Below, one piece after another: positions 42,276 through 50,696 of a DNA stretch of 64,000 nucleotides. Made by a program: the position numbers and the translations under genes. Origin of the DNA: PALSA-610 sp038239145 (lineage in GTDB: Bacteria; Actinomycetota; Acidimicrobiia; IMCC26256; PALSA-610). The notes under the pieces are model-generated. The model was not told where the DNA came from. It made no database searches and saw nothing but the letters and a program-made list of their open reading frames with translations. The first letter of the stretch is position 1. Each line of letters opens with the position of its first letter. The stretch covers positions 10,524 through 74,523 of the forward strand of contig JBBSFB010000017.1 in NCBI GenBank assembly GCA_038239145.1. Reading direction: 5' to 3'.

Positions 42276-42983
42276 GTGGCCAACGAAGATCTCACCGCGG
42301 ACGAGTTCGGCGCCGCGGTCGCGGCGGTCACGAACGCCTTCGGTGACCCGACCCGCCGCGACATCTACCTGTTCGTGCGCTCGTCGGCCGACGGAGCCAA
42401 GGCGGCCGAGGTCGCCGAGCGTTTCGCGCTGCACCCGAACGTCGCCCGCCACCACCTCGAGAAGCTCGCGGGCGGGAGCTACCTCGATGTCGAGCTCGAG
42501 CGGCACGTGTCGGCGGGCCGGCCGTCGAAGCGGTACCGCGCCGCGGCCAACGACTCCCATCTCTCGTTTCCACCCAAGCGCGACGACCTGCTCGCGACGC
42601 TGCTCGCCCGGGCCCTCGAACGACTCCCGATCGACGAAGCCCGCGCCCTCGCCGAGGAGGTCGGCTACGACTACGGCCGATCGATCGCGGCGCGCATGGA
42701 GCCGACCGAAGGACACCGTTCGGTCAAGGCCGCGGTTGCGTCGGTCGCCGACGCGCTGACCGCGCATGGTTTCGCCGCGCACGCCGAAGCCCGCGGCAAT
42801 CTCCTCACGCTCGTCTCCGAGCACTGCCCGTTCGGCGAGGCCGCGCAGAAGTGGCCTCACGTCCTGTGCGCGGTTGACACCGGAATGGTGCGCGGGATGC
42901 TCGAAGGTCTCTACGGCGAGACCTCGCCCCAGCTGACCGAGAGTCGCCCCGACGGCGACCAGCACTGCGTCACGCGCGTCTGA
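42276..42983 (+). CDS. SufR-like ArsR-family Fe-S regulator
   Basis: A 235-residue protein. The winged helix (about 15-75, FGDPTRRDIYLFV; ADGAKAAEVAERFALHPNVARHHLEKL) is followed by a C-terminal domain with three cysteines (C184, C198 and C231), similar to the cluster-binding region of SufR. The divergent partner is mrp and the downstream gene is a cysteine desulfurase, so sensing of Fe-S status is likely. A regulatory site is described at 42258-42274. Confidence 0.75.
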   Translation: MANEDLTADEFGAAVAAVTNAFGDPTRRDIYLFVRSSADGAKAAEVAERFALHPNVARHHLEKLAGGSYLDVELERHVSAGRPSKRYRAAANDSHLSFPPKRDDLLATLLARALERLPIDEARALAEEVGYDYGRSIAARMEPTEGHRSVKAAVASVADALTAHGFAAHAEARGNLLTLVSEHCPFGEAAQKWPHVLCAVDTGMVRGMLEGLYGETSPQLTESRPDGDQHCVTRV

Positions 42984-43002
42984 GTGTCCGGGTAGCAACC
43001 TC

Positions 43003-44133
43003 GTGGCGGTCGCGCGCGCGTATCTCGATCACGCTTCCACCTCGCCGTTGCGCGACGCGGCACTCGCTGTGATGCGACCGTTCCTCGAGTCTTCGTTCGG
43101 CGACCCGGGGCGATTGCACGCCGAGGGTCGAACAACGCGCGTTGCGCTCGAGAACGCGCGCGAACAAGTGGCGGCTTGCTTCGGCGCGCGACCGCGCGAG
43201 GTCGTGTTCACCTCGTCGGGTACGGAGGCCGTGAACACCGCGATTGTCGGCGCGTTGGCCCGCGCCGCCGCGGGGGGCGGTGGGCGGCACGTAGTGACGA
43301 CCGCCGTGGAGCACTCGTGTGTGCGAGACGCGATCGCACGAGGCTCCGACGACGTCACGGTGGTCGGGGTCGACCGGGTCGGGCGATTCTCCGGCGACGA
43401 CGTCGTCAACGCGGTACGACCCGAGACCGCGCTGGTGAGCGTCCAGCTTGCGAACCACGAGGTCGGGACGCTCCAGGCCGTCGCCGGGCTCGCGGCCGCG
43501 TTGGGCGAGCGCGGCGCCCTGCTCCACGTCGACGCGTGCGCCGCGGCCGGGCACACCGTCGTCGACTTTGCAGCGCTCGGCGCCGATCTCTGTTCGGTCA
43601 CGGCCCACAAGTTCGGTGGTCCGCTGGGCGCGGGCGCACTTCTCGTGCGCAGGGGGCTCCGGGTCCCGCCGCTGCTCGTCGGGGGTGCGCAGGAGCGCGC
43701 CCGCCGGGGCGGCATCGAGAACGTCCCCGCGTGGGTGGGCTTCGGCGCCGCGTGCGCAGCCGTCGACCTCGACGTGGAAGCCGACGCGCAGCGGATGCTG
43801 ATCGAGCGCGCCGCGGTCGTCGTCGAGCTCGTCACCGGCATCGAACGGTTCGGCGACGGATCCCTGCCGAACGTGCTGTGCCTCGGCATCGGCGGGGTCG
43901 AGGCCGAACCGATCCTCCTTGCCCTCGATCAGCACGGGGTGGCCGTCCACTCCGGTTCCGCGTGCTCGTCGGAAACGCTGGAACCGTCGCCGGTGTTGGA
44001 GGCGATGGGGGTCGAGGCCGACCGATCGCTTCGTCTCTCGGTGGGCTGGTCGTCGACCCCGGCCGACGTCGAGCGGTTTGTGGAAGCGTTCCCGGGAATC
44101 GTCGATCGGCTCCGGGGGTTACGCACGTCATGA
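43003..44133 (+). CDS. cysteine desulfurase (NifS/IscS-like)
   Basis: A 376-residue PLP enzyme that takes sulfur from cysteine for Fe-S clusters or thiolation. The PLP lysine is K203 (SVTAHKFGGPLGAG) and the persulfide cysteine lies in HSGSACSSETLEPSPVL, a short group I-type active-site loop. TSSGTEAVN binds PLP phosphate. It begins 19 nt after the SufR-like gene and is probably in the same operon. No SUF scaffold genes are in the window. Confidence 0.9.
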   Translation: MAVARAYLDHASTSPLRDAALAVMRPFLESSFGDPGRLHAEGRTTRVALENAREQVAACFGARPREVVFTSSGTEAVNTAIVGALARAAAGGGGRHVVTTAVEHSCVRDAIARGSDDVTVVGVDRVGRFSGDDVVNAVRPETALVSVQLANHEVGTLQAVAGLAAALGERGALLHVDACAAAGHTVVDFAALGADLCSVTAHKFGGPLGAGALLVRRGLRVPPLLVGGAQERARRGGIENVPAWVGFGAACAAVDLDVEADAQRMLIERAAVVVELVTGIERFGDGSLPNVLCLGIGGVEAEPILLALDQHGVAVHSGSACSSETLEPSPVLEAMGVEADRSLRLSVGWSSTPADVERFVEAFPGIVDRLRGLRTS

Positions 44134-44146
44134 CGAGGAGGGTCCG

Positions 44147-44617
44147 ATGACGGCAACGGTTCGCCGGCTCAATCACGCGGTGCTCTACGTGCGCGACGCG
44201 CGCCGGGCCGCCGCGTTCTACGAGGAAGCATTCGGGTTCGAGGTGCTCGCCGACTACGGCGAGGGGGCGGCCGTCTTCATGCGCGCTGCCGGCACCGAGA
44301 ACCACCACGACCTCGGCCTGTTCTCTCTCGGGCTCCAGGCTCCCCTCCCCGAGGCCGGCCGCGTCGGGCTGTACCACCTCGCCTGGCAGGTCGACACGAT
44401 CCTCGACCTCGCCGAGATCCGGGAGCGGCTCGTCCGCCTGAATTCGATCGTCGGCGAGAGCGACCACGGCGTGACCAAGTCGCTCTACGGAAAAGACCCC
44501 GACGGGAACGAGTTCGAGGTCATGTGGATGGTGCCTCGCGAGCAGTGGGGCGACATGGAGCACGAGGCCATCACCAAGCGCCTCGACCTCGACGCCGAAC
44601 TCACCCGCCACGCCTGA
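44147..44617 (+). CDS. VOC (glyoxalase/dioxygenase-like) family protein
   Basis: A 156-residue vicinal oxygen chelate protein with two beta-alpha-beta-beta-beta modules. Candidate metal residues are His10 (LNHAVLYV), the His of YHLAWQV and the Glu of NEFEVMW. It resembles extradiol dioxygenase-like or lyase members. ATG 44147 has GAGGAGGG upstream and follows the desulfurase by 13 nt. The substrate is unknown. Confidence 0.82.
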   Translation: MTATVRRLNHAVLYVRDARRAAAFYEEAFGFEVLADYGEGAAVFMRAAGTENHHDLGLFSLGLQAPLPEAGRVGLYHLAWQVDTILDLAEIRERLVRLNSIVGESDHGVTKSLYGKDPDGNEFEVMWMVPREQWGDMEHEAITKRLDLDAELTRHA

Positions 44618-44629
44618 CCGCTCAAATCT

Positions 44630-44690
44630 CCACCAACTGTAGGGCGAGAAATAAGCACTATGCGTTGAAAACTCGCACAACTGTTGGTGG
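44630..44690. repeat. 61-bp palindromic element, copy B
   Basis: It has the same ends as copy A (CCACCAAC and ACAACTGTTGGTGG), the same central GCACTATGCG at the same offset, and the same 61-bp length. The inner arms differ (CGAG/CTCG here). It again lies between two convergent genes, a VOC gene and aconitase. The right end runs into a 14-bp tandem repeat. Confidence 0.85.
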
Positions 44691-44740
44691 GCTTTTGTTG
44701 GTGGGCTTTTGCTGGTGGGCTTTTGCTGGTGGGCTTTTGT
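44685..44740. repeat. four 14-bp tandem units TGGTGGGCTTTTGY
   Basis: The unit occurs at 44685, 44699, 44713 and 44727. It arises from the TTGGTGG end of the 61-bp element plus a CTTTTG tail, as if the terminator tail had been amplified. It stops 3 nt before the aconitase stop codon. Confidence 0.9.
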
Positions 44741-44743
44741 TGG

Positions 44744-47011
44744 TCAGGGACGTTGGGCGAGGAGGTTGAGGGCGGATCCGGCGCGGAACCAGTCGATGTG
44801 CTCGTCGGAGAGCGTGTGGTTCGCGGTGAACGCCCGGATCGAACCGTCGGCGTGATGCACAACGACGCTGACGAAGCGGCCGGGCGCCAACCCGGCGAGC
44901 CCGTCGATGTCGACGACGTCGTCGACCCGGATCTCGTCGTAGTCGGCCGGGTCGGCGAAGGTGAGCGGGAGCACTCCCTGCTTCTTCAGGTTGGCCTCGG
45001 CGATGCGAGCGAACGACCGCGCCAACACGGCCCGCCCGCCCATGAACCTCGGTTCCATCGCCGCGTGTTCACGCGACGAGCCTTCGCCGTAGTTGTCGTC
45101 GCCGATCGCGATCCACTCGATGCCACTTCGCTTGTAGTCGCGCGCGAGCTCCGGCAACGGCTTGACCGAACCGTCTCGAGCGTCGACGCCCGTCCCCGGT
45201 TCTCCGTCGGCGAAGGCGTTCACCGCGCCGAGGAACAGGTTCTGGGAGATGTTCGTCAGGTGACCGCGGTACGCCAGCCATTTCCCGGCCGGTGACACGT
45301 GGTCGGTCGTGCACTTGCCCCGAGACTTCAGCAAGACCCGAAGACCTCGGATGTCGTGGCCGTCCCAGGCCGGGAACGGTTCGAGCAGCTCGAGCCGGTC
45401 GGAGCCGGGCGCGACGGCCACCGCGACCGCGCTCCCGTCGGCGAGCGGCGCCGAGAATCCGCTCGCGCCGCGATCGAAGCCGCGTGCCGGCAGGTCGTCG
45501 GCCACGGGCGGGTCGAACTCGTCGAGGAACGACCCGTCGAGCTTCCCGCTCAGGGCCATGCCGACCGCCGTCTCCGGCGATCCGATGAAGGCGAGCGTGT
45601 TCTTGTTGCCGTCGTTGCGGCCCGGGAAGTTACGGTTGAACGTCGTGACGATGACGTTCGGTCCCGCGGCCGCCCGGTGGGTTTCGTCGTCGCGCCGCCA
45701 CTGCCCGATGCAGGGACCACACGCGTTCGCGAGCACAGTCGCGCCGATTGCTTCGAGATCGGCGAGCAGACCGTCGCGCTCGATCGTCGCGCGCACCTGT
45801 TCCGATCCCGGCGTCACCATCAGAGGAACTTTCACGCGCAGCCCACGCGCCGCGGCCTGGCGGGCCAGGTGCGCGGCGCGACCGATGTCCTCGTACGACG
45901 AGTTCGTGCACGAGCCGACGAGCGCGGCCGACACCTCGGTCGGGTAGCCCAGACGCGCCGCGTCGGCGGCGACTTCCGACACCGGACGATCGAGGTCGGG
46001 CGTGTTCGGGCCGACGAGATGGGGCTCCAGCGTCGACAAGTCGATGTCGACGACGCGATCGAAGTACCGGTCGGCATCGACCTCGACCTCCGGGTCGTCA
46101 ACGAGGTACTCGCCGTAGCGGTCGGCCAGATCCGCGAGCGCCTCTCTCCCCGTCGCTTTCAGGTACTTCGCAGTGTTGTCGTCGTACGCGAAGAGCGAAC
46201 ACGTGGCGCCGATCTCGGCGCCCATGTTGCAGATCGTGGCCTTGCCCGTCGCCGAGATCGACTGCGCGCCCGAGCCGTAGTACTGGACGATGGCGCCGGT
46301 GCCACCGTTCACAGTGAGCAGGCCGGCGACCTTCAAGATGACGTCCTTCGCCGCGGTCCAGCCGGAAAGCTCGCCTGTGAGCCGCACCCCGATCAGCTTG
46401 GGAACCCGAGTGTTGTACGGCCACCCGGCCATCACATCGACCGTGTCAGCGCCCCCAACGCCGATCGCGATCATGCCCAGCCCACCCGCGTTGGGCGTGT
46501 GCGAGTCGGCGCCGACCATCATCCCGCCCGGGAACGCGTAGTTCTCGAGCACCACCTGGTGGATGATCCCGCTGCCGGGGTTCCAGAACCCGATCCCGTA
46601 CTTGGCCGAGACCGCACGCAGGAACTCGTACACCTCGCGGTTCGTGTCGAGTGCGACGACCATGTCGTCGTCGGCGCCAACGCGCGCCTGGATGAGGTGG
46701 TCGCAGTGCACCGTCGTGGGCACTGCGACCGTCGGCATCTTCGCGAGCATGAACTGCAGCAGCGTCATCTGCGCGGTCGCGTCCTGCAATGCAACGCGGT
46801 CGGGCCGATAATCGGCGTAGTCGACGCCGCGCGTCCAGCCGACGCCCTGTGGGTCGACCGCGTGCACCGCGAGAACCTTCTCCGCGAAGGTGAGCGGCCG
46901 TCCCAGACGTTCTCGCGCGGTCGCGACCCGGTCGGGAAACTTGCCGTACAGAGCCTCGACGAGCGAGTCCGGGGTGGCGGCTCCGGCTTGGGATCCGATC
47001 TGGTCAGGCAT
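44744..47011 (-). CDS. acn: aconitate hydratase (mitochondrial-type)
   Basis: A 755-residue 4Fe-4S enzyme that interconverts citrate and isocitrate. Cluster cysteines are in GSCTNSSYED and ANACGPCIGQW. The swivel domain near the C-terminus has SSREHAAMEPRFMGGRAV. The sequence and length follow the mitochondrial Aco2-like class rather than the AcnA class of about 900 residues usual in actinobacteria. ATG 47011 overlaps the gntR stop by 8 bp, so acn is the second gene of a regulator-enzyme operon. Confidence 0.92.
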   Translation of the reverse strand: MPDQIGSQAGAATPDSLVEALYGKFPDRVATARERLGRPLTFAEKVLAVHAVDPQGVGWTRGVDYADYRPDRVALQDATAQMTLLQFMLAKMPTVAVPTTVHCDHLIQARVGADDDMVVALDTNREVYEFLRAVSAKYGIGFWNPGSGIIHQVVLENYAFPGGMMVGADSHTPNAGGLGMIAIGVGGADTVDVMAGWPYNTRVPKLIGVRLTGELSGWTAAKDVILKVAGLLTVNGGTGAIVQYYGSGAQSISATGKATICNMGAEIGATCSLFAYDDNTAKYLKATGREALADLADRYGEYLVDDPEVEVDADRYFDRVVDIDLSTLEPHLVGPNTPDLDRPVSEVAADAARLGYPTEVSAALVGSCTNSSYEDIGRAAHLARQAAARGLRVKVPLMVTPGSEQVRATIERDGLLADLEAIGATVLANACGPCIGQWRRDDETHRAAAGPNVIVTTFNRNFPGRNDGNKNTLAFIGSPETAVGMALSGKLDGSFLDEFDPPVADDLPARGFDRGASGFSAPLADGSAVAVAVAPGSDRLELLEPFPAWDGHDIRGLRVLLKSRGKCTTDHVSPAGKWLAYRGHLTNISQNLFLGAVNAFADGEPGTGVDARDGSVKPLPELARDYKRSGIEWIAIGDDNYGEGSSREHAAMEPRFMGGRAVLARSFARIAEANLKKQGVLPLTFADPADYDEIRVDDVVDIDGLAGLAPGRFVSVVVHHADGSIRAFTANHTLSDEHIDWFRAGSALNLLAQRP

Positions 47012-47726
47012 GTTGGAGGGCTCCTGCTCGCAACGAGAACTCGATCTCGAACGTGGTGCGGTCGGCCGGGTAGCGATGCTCCGACACGAGGACGGGCGCG
47101 CCGGCCGTCTCGAAGGTGACGCGTCGGCACAACAACAACGGCGCGCCAAGCGCGCACGCGAGCAACCGCGCCGACGCCGCGCTCGCGATCTCGGCGGTGA
47201 TCGTCTGGTGCACCGAACCGAGCTCCACGCCCCGCAGCGGCAGCAGGTCGTAGAACGTCGCCCGATCGACGTCGGCCCGGGACACGTCGGCGCCGACGTC
47301 GGCGCGCACCCAGACCGTCACCAACGCGAAGGGCTCGTCGTCGGCCAGGTTCACCCGTTCGACCCGCAGCACCTCCGACCCCCGATCGACGCGCAACGAG
47401 TCGGCGACCGATACCGGCGCCTCGACGAAGCCGAATCCGAGGATCTCCCGGCCCGGTCGAGCCCCCGCCGATTCGACCGCGGCCTCCACCGTCGTGACCC
47501 GGCCGAGCGGTTGGCGCACCGGATCGACCGCCGCGAACCACCCCGCGCCCCGGCGACTCGCGACCAGACCCTCCTGGCGGAGCAGGTCGAGGGCCCGGCG
47601 CACGGTGACCCGGCTGGTCCCGTACTCCCGGGCGAGCTCGAGCTCCCCGGCCAGGGCACCCCCGGCGCCGACGTCTCGGGCGGCGATTCGGGCCCGTAGG
47701 GCATCGGCAAGGTCGAGGTAGCGCAC
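47004..47726 (-). CDS. GntR/HutC family regulator of acn
   Basis: A 240-residue regulator. The winged helix is at 5-70 (ELELAREYGTSRVTVRRALDLLRQEGLVASRRGAGWF), followed by a UTRA ligand domain (about 80-235, with LRVERVNLADDEPFALVTVWV). UTRA domains bind small metabolites. It overlaps acn, so control of aconitase is likely; in corynebacteria that role belongs to AcnR, a TetR protein. A palindrome at 47739-47764 is its probable operator. Confidence 0.85.
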   Translation of the reverse strand: MRYLDLADALRARIAARDVGAGGALAGELELAREYGTSRVTVRRALDLLRQEGLVASRRGAGWFAAVDPVRQPLGRVTTVEAAVESAGARPGREILGFGFVEAPVSVADSLRVDRGSEVLRVERVNLADDEPFALVTVWVRADVGADVSRADVDRATFYDLLPLRGVELGSVHQTITAEIASAASARLLACALGAPLLLCRRVTFETAGAPVLVSEHRYPADRTTFEIEFSLRAGALQHA

Positions 47727-47738
47727 GGCCTGTATCGT

Positions 47739-47764
47739 ACTTGTCTACCTCAGACCTGACAAGT
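47739..47764. promoter_or_regulatory. inverted repeat ACTTGTC-N12-GACAAGT before gntR-acn
   Basis: Perfect 7-bp arms separated by 12 nt lie 12-38 nt upstream of the gntR GTG and just after the lemA stop. The location fits autoregulation of gntR-acn. Confidence 0.6.
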
Positions 47765-47767
47765 GCT

Positions 47768-48352
47768 CTAGGTGACCGACGGGGGGCCGGCAGCGCGGAT
47801 CACGGGGTCGATCTCGAAGTATGGGCGGGCGACGAATCCCGACATCCGGGCCACGATGAGCGCGGGGAAGGTCTGTACCAGGCTGTCGTAGGCCCGCACG
47901 TTGGCGTTGTAGATGCGTCGAGCGACCTGGATGCGGTCTTCGGTGTCGGCGAGCCGGCTCTGCAGGCCGAGGAACTGCTCGCTGGCTCGCAGCTCCGGGT
48001 ACTTCTCCGCGACGGCCAGGAGCTGTGCCACACCTCGTCCGAGCGCCTGCTCGCGCGGCGCCTGTTCGTCGGGCGGGCGCGCCGCCGCCATGGCGTTGGC
48101 GCGCTGGGCGGTGACGGCCTCGAACGTCTTCTGCTCGTGCGCGGCGTACCCCTTCACTGTGCTGACCAGGTTCGGCACGAGGTCGTACCGGCGCTGGAGC
48201 TCGGTGTCGACGTCGCGCCACGACTCCCGGGCCAGGTTCCGGAGGTGGACCAGCCGGTTGTAGGTGGCGAACCACCCCACCCCGAGCAGGACGATCGCGA
48301 TGATCACGAGAACGCCGATCACGGGGTCCTCACGGCCTGCACGAGCATCCAC
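47768..48352 (-). CDS. LemA family protein
   Basis: A 194-residue membrane-anchored helical protein. One N-terminal helix (about 11-30, VIGVLVIIAIVLLGVGWFATYN) is followed by the LemA core (ESWRDVDTELQRRYDLVPNLV; YNANVRAYDSLVQTFPALIVA). The function of LemA is not firmly known. It is paired with a DUF3137-like membrane protein upstream. GTG 48352 is used; a start at the later GTG before IGVLV is possible. Confidence 0.88.
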   Translation of the reverse strand: MDARAGREDPVIGVLVIIAIVLLGVGWFATYNRLVHLRNLARESWRDVDTELQRRYDLVPNLVSTVKGYAAHEQKTFEAVTAQRANAMAAARPPDEQAPREQALGRGVAQLLAVAEKYPELRASEQFLGLQSRLADTEDRIQVARRIYNANVRAYDSLVQTFPALIVARMSGFVARPYFEIDPVIRAAGPPSVT

Positions 48353-48381
48353 GCTACGCGCTCAGCGGGACCGATACGCGC

Positions 48382-49047
48382 TCAACGCGGCGGATACGAC
48401 GAGTAGACGACGTCCGGGATCTGGCGCGCGAACTGATCCAGCCAGGTCCCGAGATCCAGCCACTGCGCAGGAGCGAGCCTCGCGTGCACGAGTAGCACCC
48501 ACGGTCCGTCGACCTCGACGGTGTCGAAGTGCTCCGCAACGAGCAGCCATTGCATCATCCGCCCGTCGAGCAGCGAGAACGCGAACTTCTGGTCGTCGCA
48601 CTTCACCCGGAAACGTCGATTGAAATCGTCGTACTCGAGCTGCACGTCGCGCAGCCCCACTTCGCCGCTGAGACGAGTGAGGATGTTCTCGTTGCCGAGC
48701 CTCAGACGCGGGCACGCGGCCGCGATCGTCGCCAGCGCGCACGTGAACCGGTGGTACGTGCGGTCGCGCCCGGAATCGACGTAGTACCAGTAGTCGAAAA
48801 TCCGCATCGGCACGCCGTTGTGCGCACCCGACATCACCAGCTCCACCCGGCGACCGTTGCCGCGCGAAAACAATCCGAACGGCAGATCGACCAGGTGATC
48901 GTCGTCGGCTCTCGTGAACGTGAACCCGACCTGCCGGGCGAGCGCGGCGACCGCGCGCAGGCGGGTCTGGCGCGCCTTGTACTGGAACCAGGCCGCGCCC
49001 GCGACCAGGGCGACGACGACGAACACGGCCGCGAAGAAGATCAGCAC
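48382..49047 (-). CDS. single-pass membrane protein, DUF3137-like, partner of LemA
   Basis: A 221-residue protein with one N-terminal transmembrane helix (2-22) and a mixed alpha/beta domain (LPFGLFSRGNGRRVELVMSG; VPMRIFDYWYYVDSGR; FRVKCDDQKFAFSLLDGRMMQWLL). The pattern resembles DUF3137, often next to lemA. No catalytic residues are recognised. Confidence 0.65.
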   Translation of the reverse strand: MLIFFAAVFVVVALVAGAAWFQYKARQTRLRAVAALARQVGFTFTRADDDHLVDLPFGLFSRGNGRRVELVMSGAHNGVPMRIFDYWYYVDSGRDRTYHRFTCALATIAAACPRLRLGNENILTRLSGEVGLRDVQLEYDDFNRRFRVKCDDQKFAFSLLDGRMMQWLLVAEHFDTVEVDGPWVLLVHARLAPAQWLDLGTWLDQFARQIPDVVYSSYPPR

Positions 49048-49061
49048 GGATGCTCAGTCTC

Positions 49062-49523
49062 TCAGTGCGGCCGCCACGCGTCCTTAGGGCGCGTGCGATC
49101 CTTCACCGCCGTCGGCAGGCGCCCGCGGGCGATGTCGGCGAGCGTCACGTGTTCGAGGACGTCACGGAGGCTGGCGCGCAGCGCGACCCACACCTCGGGC
49201 AGGCGCTCGGCGGCGCCCCCGTACGAGAGCTGGTCGGGCCGCACGCCCTGCACGGCGGCGAGCGGTCCCTCGACCGCCCGGAGCACATCGGCCACGGTGA
49301 TCTCGGCCGCGGGCCGGGCGAGCTGGTACCCGCCGTCGGCGCCTCGTCGGGTCCGGATGATCCCGGCCCGACGCAGCTCGGTGAGGATGTTCTCGAGGAA
49401 ATTCTGCGGAATCTGCTGCAGACCGGCCAGGTGCTCACCCTTGACCGGTTTGCCCGATTTCTCGGAGGCCGCCAGCTCGACCGCCGCCCGCACCGCGTAA
49501 TCCGCCTTGGCCGTAATCCGCAC
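49062..49523 (-). CDS. Rrf2 family regulator without cysteines
   Basis: A 153-residue winged-helix protein (MRITAKADYAVRAAVELAAS; QNFLENILTELRRAGIIRTRRGADGGYQLAR). It contains no cysteine, so it cannot bind an Fe-S cluster as IscR or NsrR do. It resembles CymR-type Rrf2 regulators of sulfur metabolism. It is divergent from a sulfonate-type ABC transporter, which it probably controls. Confidence 0.85.
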   Translation of the reverse strand: MRITAKADYAVRAAVELAASEKSGKPVKGEHLAGLQQIPQNFLENILTELRRAGIIRTRRGADGGYQLARPAAEITVADVLRAVEGPLAAVQGVRPDQLSYGGAAERLPEVWVALRASLRDVLEHVTLADIARGRLPTAVKDRTRPKDAWRPH

Positions 49524-49571
49524 AAAGTGATTCTTACCGGTCCGCCACGCTTCCCCGAACGTTCGTCCGGC

Positions 49572-49600
49572 TTGACTCCGCCACCGGGTTACTCTAGTTT
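49572..49600 (+). promoter_or_regulatory. promoter of the ssu-like operon
   Basis: TTGACT (49572-49577), a 17-bp spacer and TAGTTT (49595-49600) form a good vegetative promoter. The sequence from the -10 to 49619 (TTTGTCGACTTCTTTAGTT) is the likely Rrf2 binding area. The transcript would have about 22 nt before the ATG. Confidence 0.6.
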
Positions 49601-49628
49601 GTCGACTTCTTTAGTTGGGATTCGGTCC

Positions 49629-50696
49629 ATGGGGGACTTCGTGCCGCATCGCACTCGACCACTGTTCGCCGCGCTCGCGGTCGCCATCGTGGCCTCGCTG
49701 GCGCTCGCCGCCTGCGCCAGCAGCTCGAAGGCGTCGACCGGCTCGAGCGGCTCGTCGGGCAGCACCACCCTACGGCTCGGCTACTTCCCGAACGTCACCC
49801 ACGCGCCCGCGATCATCGGCGCGCAGAGCGGCTCGTTCGCAACCAAGCTCGGATCGAACGTCAAGCTCGAGTTGAAGACGTTCAACTCCGGCACCGAGGC
49901 GGCGACCGCTCTGCTCGCCGGCGCGATTGACGCCTCGTTCGTCGGCCCGAACCCGGCGATCAACGCCTATCAGAAGACGAACGGTGGCATCCGCATCGTC
50001 GCCGGTACCGCTTCGGGCGGTGCCGACCTGGTTGTGAAGTCGAGCATCAACAGCGCCGCCGACCTGAAGGGCAAGAAGATCGCGACGCCGCAGCTCGGCA
50101 ACACGCAAGACGTTGCGCTGCGCTACTGGCTGAACCGGAACGGGCTGCACGAAACCAAGGACGGCGGCGACGTCACCATCGTCCCCGAGGACAACTCGAC
50201 CACCCTCACCGCGTTCGAGTCCGGCGCCATCGACGGCGCGTGGGTCCCCGAGCCGTACGCGAGCCGGCTGGTGACCGACGGCGGTGGAAAGATTCTCGTC
50301 AACGAGGCGTCGCTGTGGCCGAACGGTCAGTTCGTGACCACCCTCCTCATGGTCAAGAAGACCTTCCTCGAAGCGCATCCGGAAGTCATCAAGAACCTCA
50401 TCAGCGGCCTGTCGGATGCGATCGACCTGATCAAGACAAACCCCACCGAGGCGCAAAAGGAAACGAACGACGGTCTGAAGAAGCTGTCGGGTAAGGCACT
50501 CAAGCCCGCGATCATCGCGTCGTCGTTCGCCCACGTGACGTTCACGCTCGACCCGATCAAGTCGTCGCTGCAGACCGACGCCGACCGCGGCAAGTCACTG
50601 GGATTCCTGAAATCCAGTGACCTCGGCCAGATCTTCGACCTCACGCAGCTCAACGCCGTCTTGCAAGCGGCCGGCAAGCCGGCAATAGCCTCGTGA
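49629..50696 (+). CDS. ABC transporter substrate-binding lipoprotein (SsuA/NMT1-like)
   Basis: A 355-residue lipoprotein: signal peptide with lipobox LALAAC, Ser-rich linker, then an NMT1/SsuA-type periplasmic-binding fold (LRLGYFPNVTHAPAIIG; FVGPNPAINAYQKTNG; DNSTTLTAFESGAIDGAWVPEP). It probably binds aliphatic sulfonates or a similar sulfur or nitrogen compound. ATG 49629 opens the signal peptide. The stop overlaps the ATPase start (GTGA). Confidence 0.88.
   Translation: MGDFVPHRTRPLFAALAVAIVASLALAACASSSKASTGSSGSSGSTTLRLGYFPNVTHAPAIIGAQSGSFATKLGSNVKLELKTFNSGTEAATALLAGAIDASFVGPNPAINAYQKTNGGIRIVAGTASGGADLVVKSSINSAADLKGKKIATPQLGNTQDVALRYWLNRNGLHETKDGGDVTIVPEDNSTTLTAFESGAIDGAWVPEPYASRLVTDGGGKILVNEASLWPNGQFVTTLLMVKKTFLEAHPEVIKNLISGLSDAIDLIKTNPTEAQKETNDGLKKLSGKALKPAIIASSFAHVTFTLDPIKSSLQTDADRGKSLGFLKSSDLGQIFDLTQLNAVLQAAGKPAIAS

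Noticed and set aside
44685..44740. Possible CRISPR-like array
   Set aside because: Units are 14 bp and directly adjacent with no spacers, and there are no cas genes. A simple tandem repeat.
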